From Chthoniobacterales bacterium (GTDB taxonomy: Bacteria > Verrucomicrobiota > Verrucomicrobiia > Chthoniobacterales > UBA10450): 8,452 bases of DNA. A program made the position numbers and the translations under genes. The notes beneath the pieces are model-generated. The model was not told the DNA's origin and made no database searches. It was given only the letters and a program-made list of their open reading frames with translations. Positions 1-6,993 of the stretch are shown piece after piece. The DNA is taken from positions 1-8,452 of the forward strand of contig JAICXG010000118.1 of NCBI GenBank assembly GCA_025980625.1, in the 5' to 3' direction. Position 1 is the stretch's first letter. Every line of letters starts with the position of its first letter.

Positions 1-78
1 CTGCTCTGCTTTCGGTCCAAATGCGGCCAGTTCTTCCCGCAAAACCTCGGGAAATGTTTTTGCCTCGGGGGCGCTCAT
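1..78 (-). CDS. 5' end of an unrecognised gene, cut by left edge
   Basis: On the minus strand an ATG at 78-76 opens a frame of 26 codons that stays open to the window edge. It begins MSAPEAKTFPEVLREEL, continues AAFGPKAEQ, and looks like normal soluble, charged bacterial protein with an amphipathic helix. The ribosome-binding site is weak: GGTGTGGA lies directly before the ATG. It lies 72 bp downstream of the galactokinase stop on the same strand, so it could be the next gene of that operon. I do not recognise the family from so few residues and assign no function. The alternative is a chance open frame, since 26 codons is short for GC-rich DNA. Confidence 0.5.
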   Translation of the reverse strand, partial: MSAPEAKTFPEVLREELAAFGPKAEQ

Positions 79-150
79 TCCACACCGCTTACGAAATTCG
101 CCGCGCCGCGAACAGAAAAAAGATGCGCTCGCAGAAATGCCGCGCCCGGC

Positions 151-1221
151 CTAACGAGCGCCGTCGGCAAGCGCGCAGAGGAAAACCCGCGGCGTTATTC
201 CGGAGCGCGCCGAGTACCTTCGCGTCAACTTCTCCGCGATCCCGGTCGCCGCTTCGCGCGTGCATAAGGTCACGGTCGCACCGCCGAATCCGCCGCCGGT
301 CAGGCGTGCACCAAGCACGCCAGGTAGATCGCGGGCGATTTCAACGAGTAGATCGAGCTCCGGCGTGCTGTTCTCAAAATTGTCCCGGGAGCTCTCCTGC
401 GACTCATTCATCAGCGCGCCGAAGCCGGCACCGTCCTGCTCGCACAGGAACTCGAGAGCGCCTGCGACCCGATCGTTCTCGCCCACGATATGCGCCGCTC
501 GTCGCCGCAGCAATGGCGCAAGCTCGCGCTCCGCAAGTTCGTTAGGCGAAATGTCCCGCAGCGCAGCCAGCCCGAGCGCTCTCGCCGCTGCCTGGGTTTC
601 GGCGCGCCGAAGATTGTAAGCACTTTGCGCCAGTCCCCGCTCGGTTCCGGACTCCGCAATCAGCAAAGCGAGTTCGAGCGGAAATGAAACCGCGCGCACT
701 TCCTCGCTCCGCGCGTCGAAAAGGATGAGGTGATTGGCGCGACCAAAGATCGATGTGACTGGATCGAGCAGGCCCGATTGGATTCCTGCAAAGGAATGTT
801 CAGCATGCTGGCAAAGCCTTGCGATCTCCAGCGCCGGCAAGTCGGCCGAGAAGAGTTTCAGGAGAAAAAAAGCGGTCGCGACCTCGAGCGCGGCCGAGCT
901 GGAGAGGCCGCAGCCGCCTGGCAGATTGCCTTCGATCTTCGCCGAGAATCCCTCGATCGCGATCCCTGCATCGAGCAATCCCCTAACGACTCCAAGGATG
1001 TAATTCGCCCAGCGCGTCTCGGCCTGCGGCTGCAGCTCATCGAGTCCAATCTCGAAGCGACCCATGGCTGAAGAGTCGAGCAAAATGCGGCGATCATTTC
1101 TCCGCTCGCCGCGGACGCGCAAGCCGCGATCGATAGCCGCTGTCAAAACCAACCCCTGATTGTAATCGGTATGATTGCCGAGCAATTCCACCCGACCGGG
1201 CGCGTACGCTTCGGCTCCCAT
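151..1221 (-). CDS. galK: galactokinase-family GHMP sugar kinase
   Basis: This 356-residue protein should phosphorylate galactose or a related sugar at C1 with ATP in the cytoplasm. All three GHMP-kinase motifs are present. The sugar-binding signature APGRVELLGNHTDYNQG is at residues 7-23, the ATP loop GNLPGGCGLSSSAALE at 98-113, and ARLTGGGFGGATV at 305-317. The likely catalytic Asp is D153 in SGLLDP, and R10 matches the conserved Arg. The C-terminus LADGAR is typical of galactokinases. The length is slightly below the usual 380-390. The frame is open to 1503, but the start at 1221 fits the family: it falls just before the signature, and the stop of the upstream hydrolase overlaps it by one base (TGATG), implying translational coupling. 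Two positions differ from classical enzymes: Asn16 replaces the Glu of GEHTDY, and Pro follows the catalytic Asp instead of Gln. The specificity may therefore differ. No galT, galE or mutarotase gene is in the window. Confidence 0.9.
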   Translation of the reverse strand: MGAEAYAPGRVELLGNHTDYNQGLVLTAAIDRGLRVRGERRNDRRILLDSSAMGRFEIGLDELQPQAETRWANYILGVVRGLLDAGIAIEGFSAKIEGNLPGGCGLSSSAALEVATAFFLLKLFSADLPALEIARLCQHAEHSFAGIQSGLLDPVTSIFGRANHLILFDARSEEVRAVSFPLELALLIAESGTERGLAQSAYNLRRAETQAAARALGLAALRDISPNELAERELAPLLRRRAAHIVGENDRVAGALEFLCEQDGAGFGALMNESQESSRDNFENSTPELDLLVEIARDLPGVLGARLTGGGFGGATVTLCTREAATGIAEKLTRRYSARSGITPRVFLCALADGAR

Positions 1222-1823
1222 CAAGCGACGGATTGCACGAACTTCACGATCGCTTCGAGAATTCTTCGGTCGACGTCCTGCTGCGTTTCGCCACCGGCCT
1301 GCAGCTCCCGCTTCCTCACGCCTAACGAATGGTCGCCGGCCTCGACCACGTGGAGAAAATTGGGCGCTTTCATCCGGGCTCGCACCTCCTCCAGCAGCTC
1401 CAGCGGGCAAAGCGGATCGCGCCTTCCCTGCACGAAGAGAACGGGCCTGCCTAACGAGAGTAAGACTTGATCGCGTAACTTGCTCCGGTCCCCCATCGCG
1501 CAAAGCGGATAGCCGAGGCAGATCAAGCCGGGGACTTCTTCCTCGAGGGCAAGATGGCAGCCGACGCGGCCACCCATACTTTTACCGATGAGAAAAAGAG
1601 AGCTATTGTTACCGACCTTCTCTCGCGCCGCACCGAGCGCAGCCCGATGCGCCTCGGTCAACTGCGGCAGGCGATCCGGTCGTTTCCGTCCTGCTCGCAT
1701 GTAGTCATAGTCGAAGGTCTCGACCGCGCCGATCTCTTGCAGCCGCGCCTTCCAGCCTTGCATCCATGCACTGGAGGCAGGCGCGCCCGCGCCCGGTGCA
1801 AAAAGGAAAAATGGTTTTGGCAT
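1221..1823 (-). CDS. KANSL3/TEX30-like alpha/beta hydrolase
   Basis: This 200-residue cytoplasmic alpha/beta hydrolase belongs to the small dienelactone-hydrolase-like branch that includes KANSL3/TEX30 proteins. It opens with the first strand and oxyanion loop FLFAPGAGAP (residues 6-15), followed by SAWM. The nucleophile elbow GKSMGG (80-85) places the serine at S82. ICLGYPL is at 101-107. The acid is probably D136 in VQGRRDPLCP, and the histidine is H165 in AGDHSL, so the triad is complete. There is no signal peptide. The ATG at 1823 is preceded, with a 7-nt gap, by AGGA (minus strand, 1834-1831), a reasonable ribosome-binding site. Its TGA overlaps the kinase ATG, so the two are probably made together. 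The substrate is unknown; family members are usually annotated only as hydrolases. The pairing with a sugar kinase hints at an ester of a sugar, but this is only inference. Confidence 0.82.
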   Translation of the reverse strand: MPKPFFLFAPGAGAPASSAWMQGWKARLQEIGAVETFDYDYMRAGRKRPDRLPQLTEAHRAALGAAREKVGNNSSLFLIGKSMGGRVGCHLALEEEVPGLICLGYPLCAMGDRSKLRDQVLLSLGRPVLFVQGRRDPLCPLELLEEVRARMKAPNFLHVVEAGDHSLGVRKRELQAGGETQQDVDRRILEAIVKFVQSVA

Positions 1824-1866
1824 TTCTGTATCCTAGCTTAGCAATGAACCAGGCGAAGACGAACTC
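1824..1866. promoter_or_regulatory. 43-bp divergent intergenic region
   Basis: This is the only gap between the minus-strand hydrolase/kinase pair and the plus-strand dehydratase. It must carry or overlap both translation starts, and at least one promoter probably extends into a coding sequence. No convincing -35/-10 pair is visible. It contains AGGA for the minus-strand gene (1831-1834). On the plus strand an eight-codon mini-ORF (1844-1870, reading MNQAKTNS) ends with TGA overlapping the ATG of the dehydratase (ATGA). Confidence 0.4.
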
Positions 1867-2835
1867 ATGAACCTGCCGCCCGTCCGTCCAATCGAGCTTT
1901 CCGAGATACGGGCCGCGCGTCGTCGCATCGCGGGCACGATCGTGCGCACACCCCTCGTTAGGCTGGAGCTCGGGCCGGAGTTTCCGGAGGTGCGGCTAAA
2001 GCTCGAGAATCTTCAGCCGATCAACGCTTATAAATTGCGCGGGGCGGCAAACGCGGTCGCGCTTTTGCCTGAAGCCGAGCGGGCGCGCGGGGTCTGGACG
2101 ATCAGCGCCGGCAACGCCGGCCAGGGTGTCGCCTACGCGGCTCGCCAGGCTGGTGTGCCATGCAGCGTGGTCGCGATCGAGACCGCGCCGCAAGCTAAAC
2201 TCGATCGGATGCGCGCGCTCGGCGCGAAGTTGCTGCTCGTGCCCTACGCAATCGCGTGGAAAACACTCGAGGAACGCGCTTATCCCGGGGTCGAGGGAAC
2301 TTTCATTCATCCCTTCGATGATGATGATTTCATTGCTGGTCACGGGACGATGGGACTCGAAATCCTGGAAGACTGCCCTGACGTCGCCGTCGTCCTCGCC
2401 GCGATCGGCGGCGGTGGCTTGATCACGGGCGTCGGGAGCGCGCTCAAAGCGCTCCGGCCGCAAACGAAGGTCATTGGGGTGGAACCGGAAACCGCCGCAC
2501 CCATGGCCCGCTCGCTCGCCGCTGGCGCGCCGCAGGAGTTTACAGAATGGCAGGCTTCCTTCGTCGACGGCGCCGGAGGCCAAAGCGTTTTCCCCCGGAT
2601 GTGGCAGCGGATGCAGCCGATTATTGATGATTCGTTAGTCGTTAGTCTGGAGCAAACTCGGCAGGCGATGCGGATGATGGCGGAGAAAGCGCGCGTCATC
2701 TCGGAAGGTGCGGGCGCGCTCCCGCTCGCCGCCGCGCTCGCCGGAAAGGTAACGGGGCAGGGGCCGGTGGTCTGCGTCGTTTCCGGCGGAAATGTTGACC
2801 TGAAAACATTCTGCGAATTAATCGACCGGCCCTAG
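1867..2835 (+). CDS. PLP-dependent threonine/serine dehydratase
   Basis: This 322-residue fold-type II PLP enzyme probably deaminates L-threonine (or serine) to 2-oxobutyrate (or pyruvate) plus ammonia. The PLP lysine is K56 in INAYKLRGAAN, equivalent to SFKxRGA in classical threonine ammonia-lyases. SAGNAGQG (residues 80-87) replaces SSGNHAQG as the substrate loop. The phosphate-binding glycine run IGGGG is at 180-184, VIGVEPE at 202-208, the metal-site EGAGA at 290-294 and SGGNVDL at 306-312. HPFDDDDFIAGHGTMGLEI (148-166) is also characteristic. The length fits the catabolic, short form: there is no C-terminal ACT domain, so feedback by isoleucine is not expected. The start has only a weak Shine-Dalgarno sequence. 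Related possibilities are serine racemase or EutB-type hydroxyectoine dehydratase, but no ectoine genes are nearby. The gene is very GC-rich (about 75% in one hand-counted 60-base row). Confidence 0.88.
   Translation: MNLPPVRPIELSEIRAARRRIAGTIVRTPLVRLELGPEFPEVRLKLENLQPINAYKLRGAANAVALLPEAERARGVWTISAGNAGQGVAYAARQAGVPCSVVAIETAPQAKLDRMRALGAKLLLVPYAIAWKTLEERAYPGVEGTFIHPFDDDDFIAGHGTMGLEILEDCPDVAVVLAAIGGGGLITGVGSALKALRPQTKVIGVEPETAAPMARSLAAGAPQEFTEWQASFVDGAGGQSVFPRMWQRMQPIIDDSLVVSLEQTRQAMRMMAEKARVISEGAGALPLAAALAGKVTGQGPVVCVVSGGNVDLKTFCELIDRP
2632..2645. repeat. tandem pair of the motif core (TCGTTAG x2)
   Basis: Inside the dehydratase gene, TCGTTAG (the reverse complement of CTAACGA) occurs twice head to tail, followed by TC. 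The final base differs from the full motif (T instead of G), so these are degenerate copies. They encode DSLVVSL in frame. Confidence 0.6.
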
Positions 2836-2946
2836 TCGAACGAGCATCCTCGGATAGTTATCACTGGTGTGTTCATTGAGCTGGGCCTAACGACCCAACC
2901 TGTGTTGCGGTGAGCACAACGCGCATCGCCCGCCCGGACGGGTCGG

Positions 2947-2975
2947 CTGTAATGACATGAAGTCAGCCATTACAG
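2947..2975. repeat. 8-bp perfect inverted repeat
   Basis: CTGTAATG (2947-2954) and CATTACAG (2968-2975) are perfect reverse complements with a 13-nt loop. A competing stem GGCTG/CAGCC (2945-2949 with 2964-2968) uses part of the same bases. No T-run follows, so it is not a classical terminator. It could be an operator or a leader hairpin for the downstream membrane-protein operon. Confidence 0.5.
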
Positions 2976-3004
2976 GCTCCGTCCACTGACTGAGTTATGG
3001 AGCC
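2975..3004. repeat. 6-bp inverted repeat next to the 8-bp one
   Basis: GGCTCC (2975-2980) and GGAGCC (2999-3004) are perfect complements with an 18-nt loop. It starts on the last base of the preceding inverted repeat, so a transcript could fold into two adjacent hairpins. A further GGCTC lies just downstream and could compete for the GAGCC arm. The stems are short and could be chance. Confidence 0.35.
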
Positions 3005-3283
3005 GGCAGAGTTGAAAGGCTCAGCTCGTCAGTTGCGACGAACCCACGACGGAAGTATGGCAACCTTGTGCGTTTCTCGCTTTAGTTGGCTCGGCTCGCT
3101 TCTTCACCACGACGAGCATCAAAGAACGAGGCGAACACATACCCGCGCTCTGCCGGTTACGTCAGCCTTCTCAGCAAGAGCGGCATCAGGATTTTCCAAG
3201 GATCCGGCTGGCAGGTCCAACTGCATTTCTTGCTTGCACTACGGTGGCATTCGTCCATCAAAATGGCTTGGATCTGCCCTTCC

Positions 3284-3898
3284 ATGATTTCTTTTTGGTA
3301 TTGGGCCCGTATTGGCTGGCTCTTTCTTCACCTTCTTTTGGTCGCGCTTGTTTGTACGTATGAGACGTCGTGGCTGGTCGGGAAACAACTGACCATCATC
3401 CCAAAAGTTTCGGCGCATTTCCGGAATGACGTTGATAAGGTGCCCGAAACGCTAACCGGCCCCAATCTTCCACCCGATAACGTCTTTCGTCAGGTTCTTA
3501 ACACTTACACGAACATTGCTGGAATCGAAGTCGGCTACGGTTACTTCGCGCCCAATATATCCGAAACGCATGCGCTGGTCTTTGAGCTTCGTTACCCGGA
3601 TGGACACCTCGAATACGAGGCACCTTTGGTTAGTAGTCATGATGGGCAACTGCGTCTGACCAGTCTGATCGAACAGATCGGCCGAACCCAATCTGATCCG
3701 TGGCGGAATGAATTGATCAGGCGACTGGCTCGTTCGACCTGGCAAAGGCAGCCGCAAGCGCTTTCGATTCGCGGTTTCTTTGGCGCGGTCACCCCACCGA
3801 CACTCACTGCGTATAAGTCTGGTAAGAACGAACATATCTTTAGCTGCCAATATATCTATGACTTTACCCTGGCGCTGCGAAAAGGAGGAGGCCGGTGA
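3284..3898 (+). CDS. single-pass membrane partner of HTTM protein
   Basis: This 204-residue protein has an N-terminal hydrophobic segment (about residues 8-25, WARIGWLFLHLLLVALVC) followed by a soluble domain, probably outside the cytoplasm. The domain includes EVGYGYFAPN (82-91), then ALVFELRYPDGHLEYE (97-112), and a C-terminal strand-rich part. I recognise this only as the kind of protein encoded next to HTTM genes, with a conserved YGxFAPN-like stretch; the function is not established. The frame is open from ATG 3086, but the first 59 codons of that version look non-coding and would precede the membrane segment. The ATGs at 3263 and 3284 are both plausible; neither has a clear ribosome-binding site, and I chose the one closest to the membrane segment. 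The stop overlaps the start of the HTTM gene (GTGA), a strong sign of coupled expression. SdpA beside SdpB is a comparable arrangement. Confidence 0.72.
   Translation: MISFWYWARIGWLFLHLLLVALVCTYETSWLVGKQLTIIPKVSAHFRNDVDKVPETLTGPNLPPDNVFRQVLNTYTNIAGIEVGYGYFAPNISETHALVFELRYPDGHLEYEAPLVSSHDGQLRLTSLIEQIGRTQSDPWRNELIRRLARSTWQRQPQALSIRGFFGAVTPPTLTAYKSGKNEHIFSCQYIYDFTLALRKGGGR
3882..3888 (+). promoter_or_regulatory. strong Shine-Dalgarno site for the HTTM gene
   Basis: AAGGAGG lies inside the last codons of the partner gene, 6 nt before the GTG at 3895. It is the best ribosome-binding site in the window and decides the GTG start with its 4-bp overlap of the upstream stop. Confidence 0.8.
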
Positions 3899-4875
3899 GG
3901 CTAAGAGACAACAATTTCCAATTCCTTTTTCCGGCTGACAGTGGCCGCTGGCTCTCGTTCCTGCGCATCGGATTAGGGCTGCAAGTTCTGCTCTATGTCT
4001 TGTTCCTGGACCGGGATTGGAACCTGCTCTTTGGCGGTCAACATAATGGTTTGCTGGGACGCGACCTCGGCGATGCGATGACTTTTGTTCAAAGTCCTTT
4101 CATTCCTCGCCTGGCCTGGATCATTTCCTGCCTTTCAAAAGTCGGTTTGAATGAAAACGCTGCGCTCGCCCTCGTCTGGTGGTCTTTACTCGTCCTCGGA
4201 GGACTAATGCTCATGGGGTTATTTTGCCGGCCCGTAGCAGTTGTCACCTGGTTCCTGCAACTGGCGTGCGCCAAGAGCAGCGGCCTCCTCTCCTATGGCG
4301 CCGATAACCTGACTACGATCGGGCTTTTCTATCTCATGATCGCACCGTTTCCTGACCCATGGTCCATCGATCGCATTCTTCGCAAACGGACCACCAACGA
4401 CCCGCGGTTACTTGGTTTTCATCGCAGAGTGCTGCAGCTGCATTTGTGTTTGATTTACTTTTTTTCCGGCCTAACGAAATGTCTCGGCGCCGGCTGGTGG
4501 AACGGGAACAATCTCTGGCGTTCGCTTACCATTCCGCCGTTCGACGTTCTCCCGATCCATTGGGTGGCGACCCTCGGATTTGTTCTTCCCGTTACCGGTA
4601 TTGTTATCTGTCTGCTTGAAGTGACTTATCCTTTTCTGATTTGGTGGCAGCCATCGCGAAAGGCGATGTTGTTTGCGATTTGCGCGATGCACCTGGGAAT
4701 CGCGCTGCTAATGGGAATGGTCCTGTTTGGCGCCATCATGATTATCCTCAACCTCGCTGCCTTCTGGCTCGATGGAAAAAGCCTCACATCGGAAACTGCC
4801 CTGGCAAACCCGCAGCCGTCGCAGCATACCGCCGAGAGCCTGGCAGCGGAAAAGATTGCTGCCGAAGGAATTTGA
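3895..4875 (+). CDS. HTTM-domain (VKGC/SdpB-like) membrane protein
   Basis: This 326-residue multi-pass inner-membrane protein of the HTTM superfamily is related to the membrane part of vitamin-K-dependent gamma-glutamyl carboxylase and to SdpB. Hydrophobic segments lie near residues 19-37, 91-110, 112-128, 138-152, 178-195, 222-250 and 257-291. FLRIGLGLQVLL (22-33) is the typical first segment. The hallmark IYFFSGLTKCLGAGWWNGN (187-205) corresponds to the region of human GGCX holding the catalytic-base lysines; K195 is the best match. HLGIALLMGMVLFGAIMIIL (266-285) is the conserved late segment. A hydrophilic tail of about 35 residues ends the protein, and there is no separate carboxylase lumenal domain. 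The soluble domain may instead be supplied by the overlapping upstream gene. GTG start with strong ribosome-binding site. The substrate is unknown: membrane redox or modification chemistry, or peptide processing as in Sdp systems, are possibilities. Confidence 0.85.
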   Translation: MRLRDNNFQFLFPADSGRWLSFLRIGLGLQVLLYVLFLDRDWNLLFGGQHNGLLGRDLGDAMTFVQSPFIPRLAWIISCLSKVGLNENAALALVWWSLLVLGGLMLMGLFCRPVAVVTWFLQLACAKSSGLLSYGADNLTTIGLFYLMIAPFPDPWSIDRILRKRTTNDPRLLGFHRRVLQLHLCLIYFFSGLTKCLGAGWWNGNNLWRSLTIPPFDVLPIHWVATLGFVLPVTGIVICLLEVTYPFLIWWQPSRKAMLFAICAMHLGIALLMGMVLFGAIMIILNLAAFWLDGKSLTSETALANPQPSQHTAESLAAEKIAAEGI

Positions 4876-4951
4876 AGCACTATGGAAGGGAAAACGCGCG
4901 CTTTCAGGCGTTGCTGACTAAGTATGTCGCTTCCACGACGGACGTATCGCC

Positions 4952-6979
4952 ATGCATGAGTTCTTCCAGCGGCTGAAAGAACGGAGCCTGGTGCAATGGG
5001 CGATCGCTTATGTCGCGGCCGCGTTTGCATTGTTGCAGGGCATCGACATCGTCGCGCAACAGTTTGGCTGGCCGGAAGGCGTGCGCCGCGGCATTACTCT
5101 GGCCCTGGTCGTCGGCTTCTTTGTGACCCTGGTCCTGGCCTGGTATCATGGTGAGCGTGGCGCACAGCGAGTTACCGGCACGGAGCTTCTCATGATTGGC
5201 TTGGTCTTGATTCTTGGGGGCGGCTTCCTCTGGCGTTTCGCCGCGATGCGTTCACCGGAAACTAAGGCTTCCTCTGCGCCTAACGAGCACAACACTGAGT
5301 TGGCTGTTACGATCCCGGAGAAGTCGATCGCCGTGCTTCCCTTTGAAAGCCTGAGCGACGAGCATAGTGACGCTTATTTTGCCGACGGCATGCAGACCGA
5401 GATTCTTAGAGGCTTGGTCAAAATCGCGGACCTAAAGGTTATCAGTCGACCCTCCGTGGCCAAGTATCGCGATCCCGCCAGCCTGGACCTGACCCAAGTC
5501 GCATATGCTCTTGGTGCGCGCTACCTTTTGGAAGGAAGCGTGCAACGGGCCGCGGGTCGCATCCGTGTCCAGGTTCAGTTACTCAATGCCATGACGGGTG
5601 CGCAGGTGTGGGGGGAGCATTACGATCGGCAACTCTCGGACGTCTTTGCAATCCAGAGTGAGATCGCGGAGACGATCGTCACCCAGTTACAGGCGCGTTT
5701 TACTCCGGAAGAAAAGGCGGCAATTGAGGTTCTCCCAACTCAGGACATTCCGGCTTATGCCTCATATGTGAAAGCGAACGAAATCATTGATCGAGTGATT
5801 TATGATTCCAATCTCATCGAGGACCTACGGGAAGCCGAACGGCTTCTCGAGCAGGCGACCGCGCGCGATCCGAAGTTCTTTCTCGCCTTTTGCAAGCTAG
5901 CTTATGTTCACGACCAGCTCTACTTCAACAGTGTTGATCATACTGATGCGCGCCTCGCTCTGGCCAAGGCGGCATTGGACAAAGCCAGGGAATTACAACC
6001 CGATGTGGGCGAAGTGCATCTTGCCGCCGCGGCCCATTATTACTTTGGTTACCTTGATTACGATGCAGCGCGTCAGGAATTGACGGCTGCGCGGGCCAAG
6101 TTGCCAAACGACCCTTATCCGATCCTGCTCCTGGGCTATATCGATCGCCGGCAAGGACATTGGAAGGCATCGACTAAAAGACTGGAACATGCTCTAACCC
6201 TCGACCCGCGAAACCTTCTCTTTCTTAAGCAGGTTGCTCTGAGTTATACCATGTTGCGGCGCTATCCGGATGCCATCAGCATCTTTGACCGTGCGATTGC
6301 GGTTGCTCCGGACGATCCGAATTTTATCGCCCAACGCGCATCGTTGGAGCTGGATTGGCATGCTAATACCAAGCCGCTCCATGCCGCGATCGTTCAGATT
6401 CTGGCGCGCGATCCAACCAAAGCAGGAACGATCGCCGACCAGTGGCTATATCTCGCTTTTTGTGAGAAGGACATGACGGCTGCGAGCGATGCCCTTGAGG
6501 CGATGACCGAAAATGGATGCCAGGAGGAGGGAATACCCTATCCCCGATCGTGGTGCGAGGGCCTGGTTGCCCGTGAAGAGAACAATAGCGCCGCCGCCCG
6601 CCTGGCCTTCACCGAAGCGCGCGTGGGAGTAGCTCGTCTGGTGCATGAACAACCCGATTTCGTCGCTGCGATCTCGGCCCTGGGTATGATCGATGCGGCT
6701 TTGGGAAACAAGGACAACGCCATCGCCGAGGGCCGCAAGGCGGTCGAGTTACTTCCGATTGATAGAGACGCAATTACTGGGTCGGCTCTCTTGCAGAATC
6801 TTGCCGTAATTTATGCCTGGACGGGCGAAAAGCAGGCAGCTCTTGATATCTTGAATCAACTTGTAGGGATGCCAGGTTATCTAAGTTACGGTCAACTTCG
6901 TTTGCATCCTTACTGGACCTACTTGAGGGACGATCCCAGCTTTTCCAACATCCTGCAAACCCTTCAACCTAACCGCTAG
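4952..6979 (+). CDS. TolB-like/TPR protein with three TM helices
   Basis: This 675-residue protein has a membrane N-terminus, a TolB/FlgO-like domain and a long TPR array. FFQRLKERSLVQWAIAYV and the following residues (4-36) form the familiar first membrane segment of such proteins. Further segments lie near 47-65 and 79-97. A linker (98-122) leads to KSIAVLPFESLSD (124-136), YFADGMQTEIL (142-152), LKVISRPSV (161-169), LLEGSVQRAAGRIRVQVQL (192-210) and YDRQLSDVFAIQSEIA (224-239), the standard TolB-like pattern. TPR-like helical repeats fill about 285-460 and 560-650, and the end HPYWTYLRDDPSF (652-664) is typical. Neither an N-terminal winged-helix nor a Ser/Thr kinase or cyclase domain is present, unlike many relatives, so it is likely a membrane scaffold or sensor without its own output domain. 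The only in-frame start after the TAA at 4919 is ATG 4952; its ribosome-binding site is weak. It lies 76 bp after the HTTM gene and could share its transcript. Confidence 0.88.
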   Translation: MHEFFQRLKERSLVQWAIAYVAAAFALLQGIDIVAQQFGWPEGVRRGITLALVVGFFVTLVLAWYHGERGAQRVTGTELLMIGLVLILGGGFLWRFAAMRSPETKASSAPNEHNTELAVTIPEKSIAVLPFESLSDEHSDAYFADGMQTEILRGLVKIADLKVISRPSVAKYRDPASLDLTQVAYALGARYLLEGSVQRAAGRIRVQVQLLNAMTGAQVWGEHYDRQLSDVFAIQSEIAETIVTQLQARFTPEEKAAIEVLPTQDIPAYASYVKANEIIDRVIYDSNLIEDLREAERLLEQATARDPKFFLAFCKLAYVHDQLYFNSVDHTDARLALAKAALDKARELQPDVGEVHLAAAAHYYFGYLDYDAARQELTAARAKLPNDPYPILLLGYIDRRQGHWKASTKRLEHALTLDPRNLLFLKQVALSYTMLRRYPDAISIFDRAIAVAPDDPNFIAQRASLELDWHANTKPLHAAIVQILARDPTKAGTIADQWLYLAFCEKDMTAASDALEAMTENGCQEEGIPYPRSWCEGLVAREENNSAAARLAFTEARVGVARLVHEQPDFVAAISALGMIDAALGNKDNAIAEGRKAVELLPIDRDAITGSALLQNLAVIYAWTGEKQAALDILNQLVGMPGYLSYGQLRLHPYWTYLRDDPSFSNILQTLQPNR

Positions 6980-6993
6980 AGGGTTCTCGCCAA

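Larger units (their letters stand above)
2836..3283. other. 448-bp region without a convincing gene
   Basis: Between the dehydratase stop and the likely start of the HTTM partner no frame looks like protein. Two open frames cross it (from 2997 and 3086), but their translations have no domain-like pattern. The stretch holds a copy of GCCTAACGA (2885-2893), a weak GC-rich hairpin (2929-2942, no T-run) and two linked inverted repeats (2947-3004). It may contain the dehydratase terminator and the promoter/leader of the downstream operon. GC falls through here compared with the left third. No clear -35/-10 pair was found. Confidence 0.55.

Noticed and set aside
1222..1503. N-terminal extension of the galactokinase frame to 1503
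   Set aside because: The extra 94 residues are Arg/Gly/Ala-rich, lie inside the hydrolase gene in another frame, and precede the normal start of the family.
21..1591. Plus-strand open frames across the galactokinase/hydrolase region (for example 21-545 and 1175-1591)
   Set aside because: They are Arg/Ser/Pro-rich and without domain patterns, lying antisense to two genes with clear catalytic motifs; they are products of high GC.
1996..2699. Minus-strand frames inside the dehydratase gene
   Set aside because: They show no recognisable pattern and are fully covered by a gene with conserved PLP motifs.
2929..2942. GC-rich hairpin as the dehydratase terminator
   Set aside because: The palindrome is imperfect, the uninterrupted stem is only 4 bp, and no T-run follows.
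2997..3287. 96-codon plus-strand frame in the gene-free region
   Set aside because: The composition looks random, there is no ribosome-binding site, and it runs into the start of the HTTM partner in another frame.
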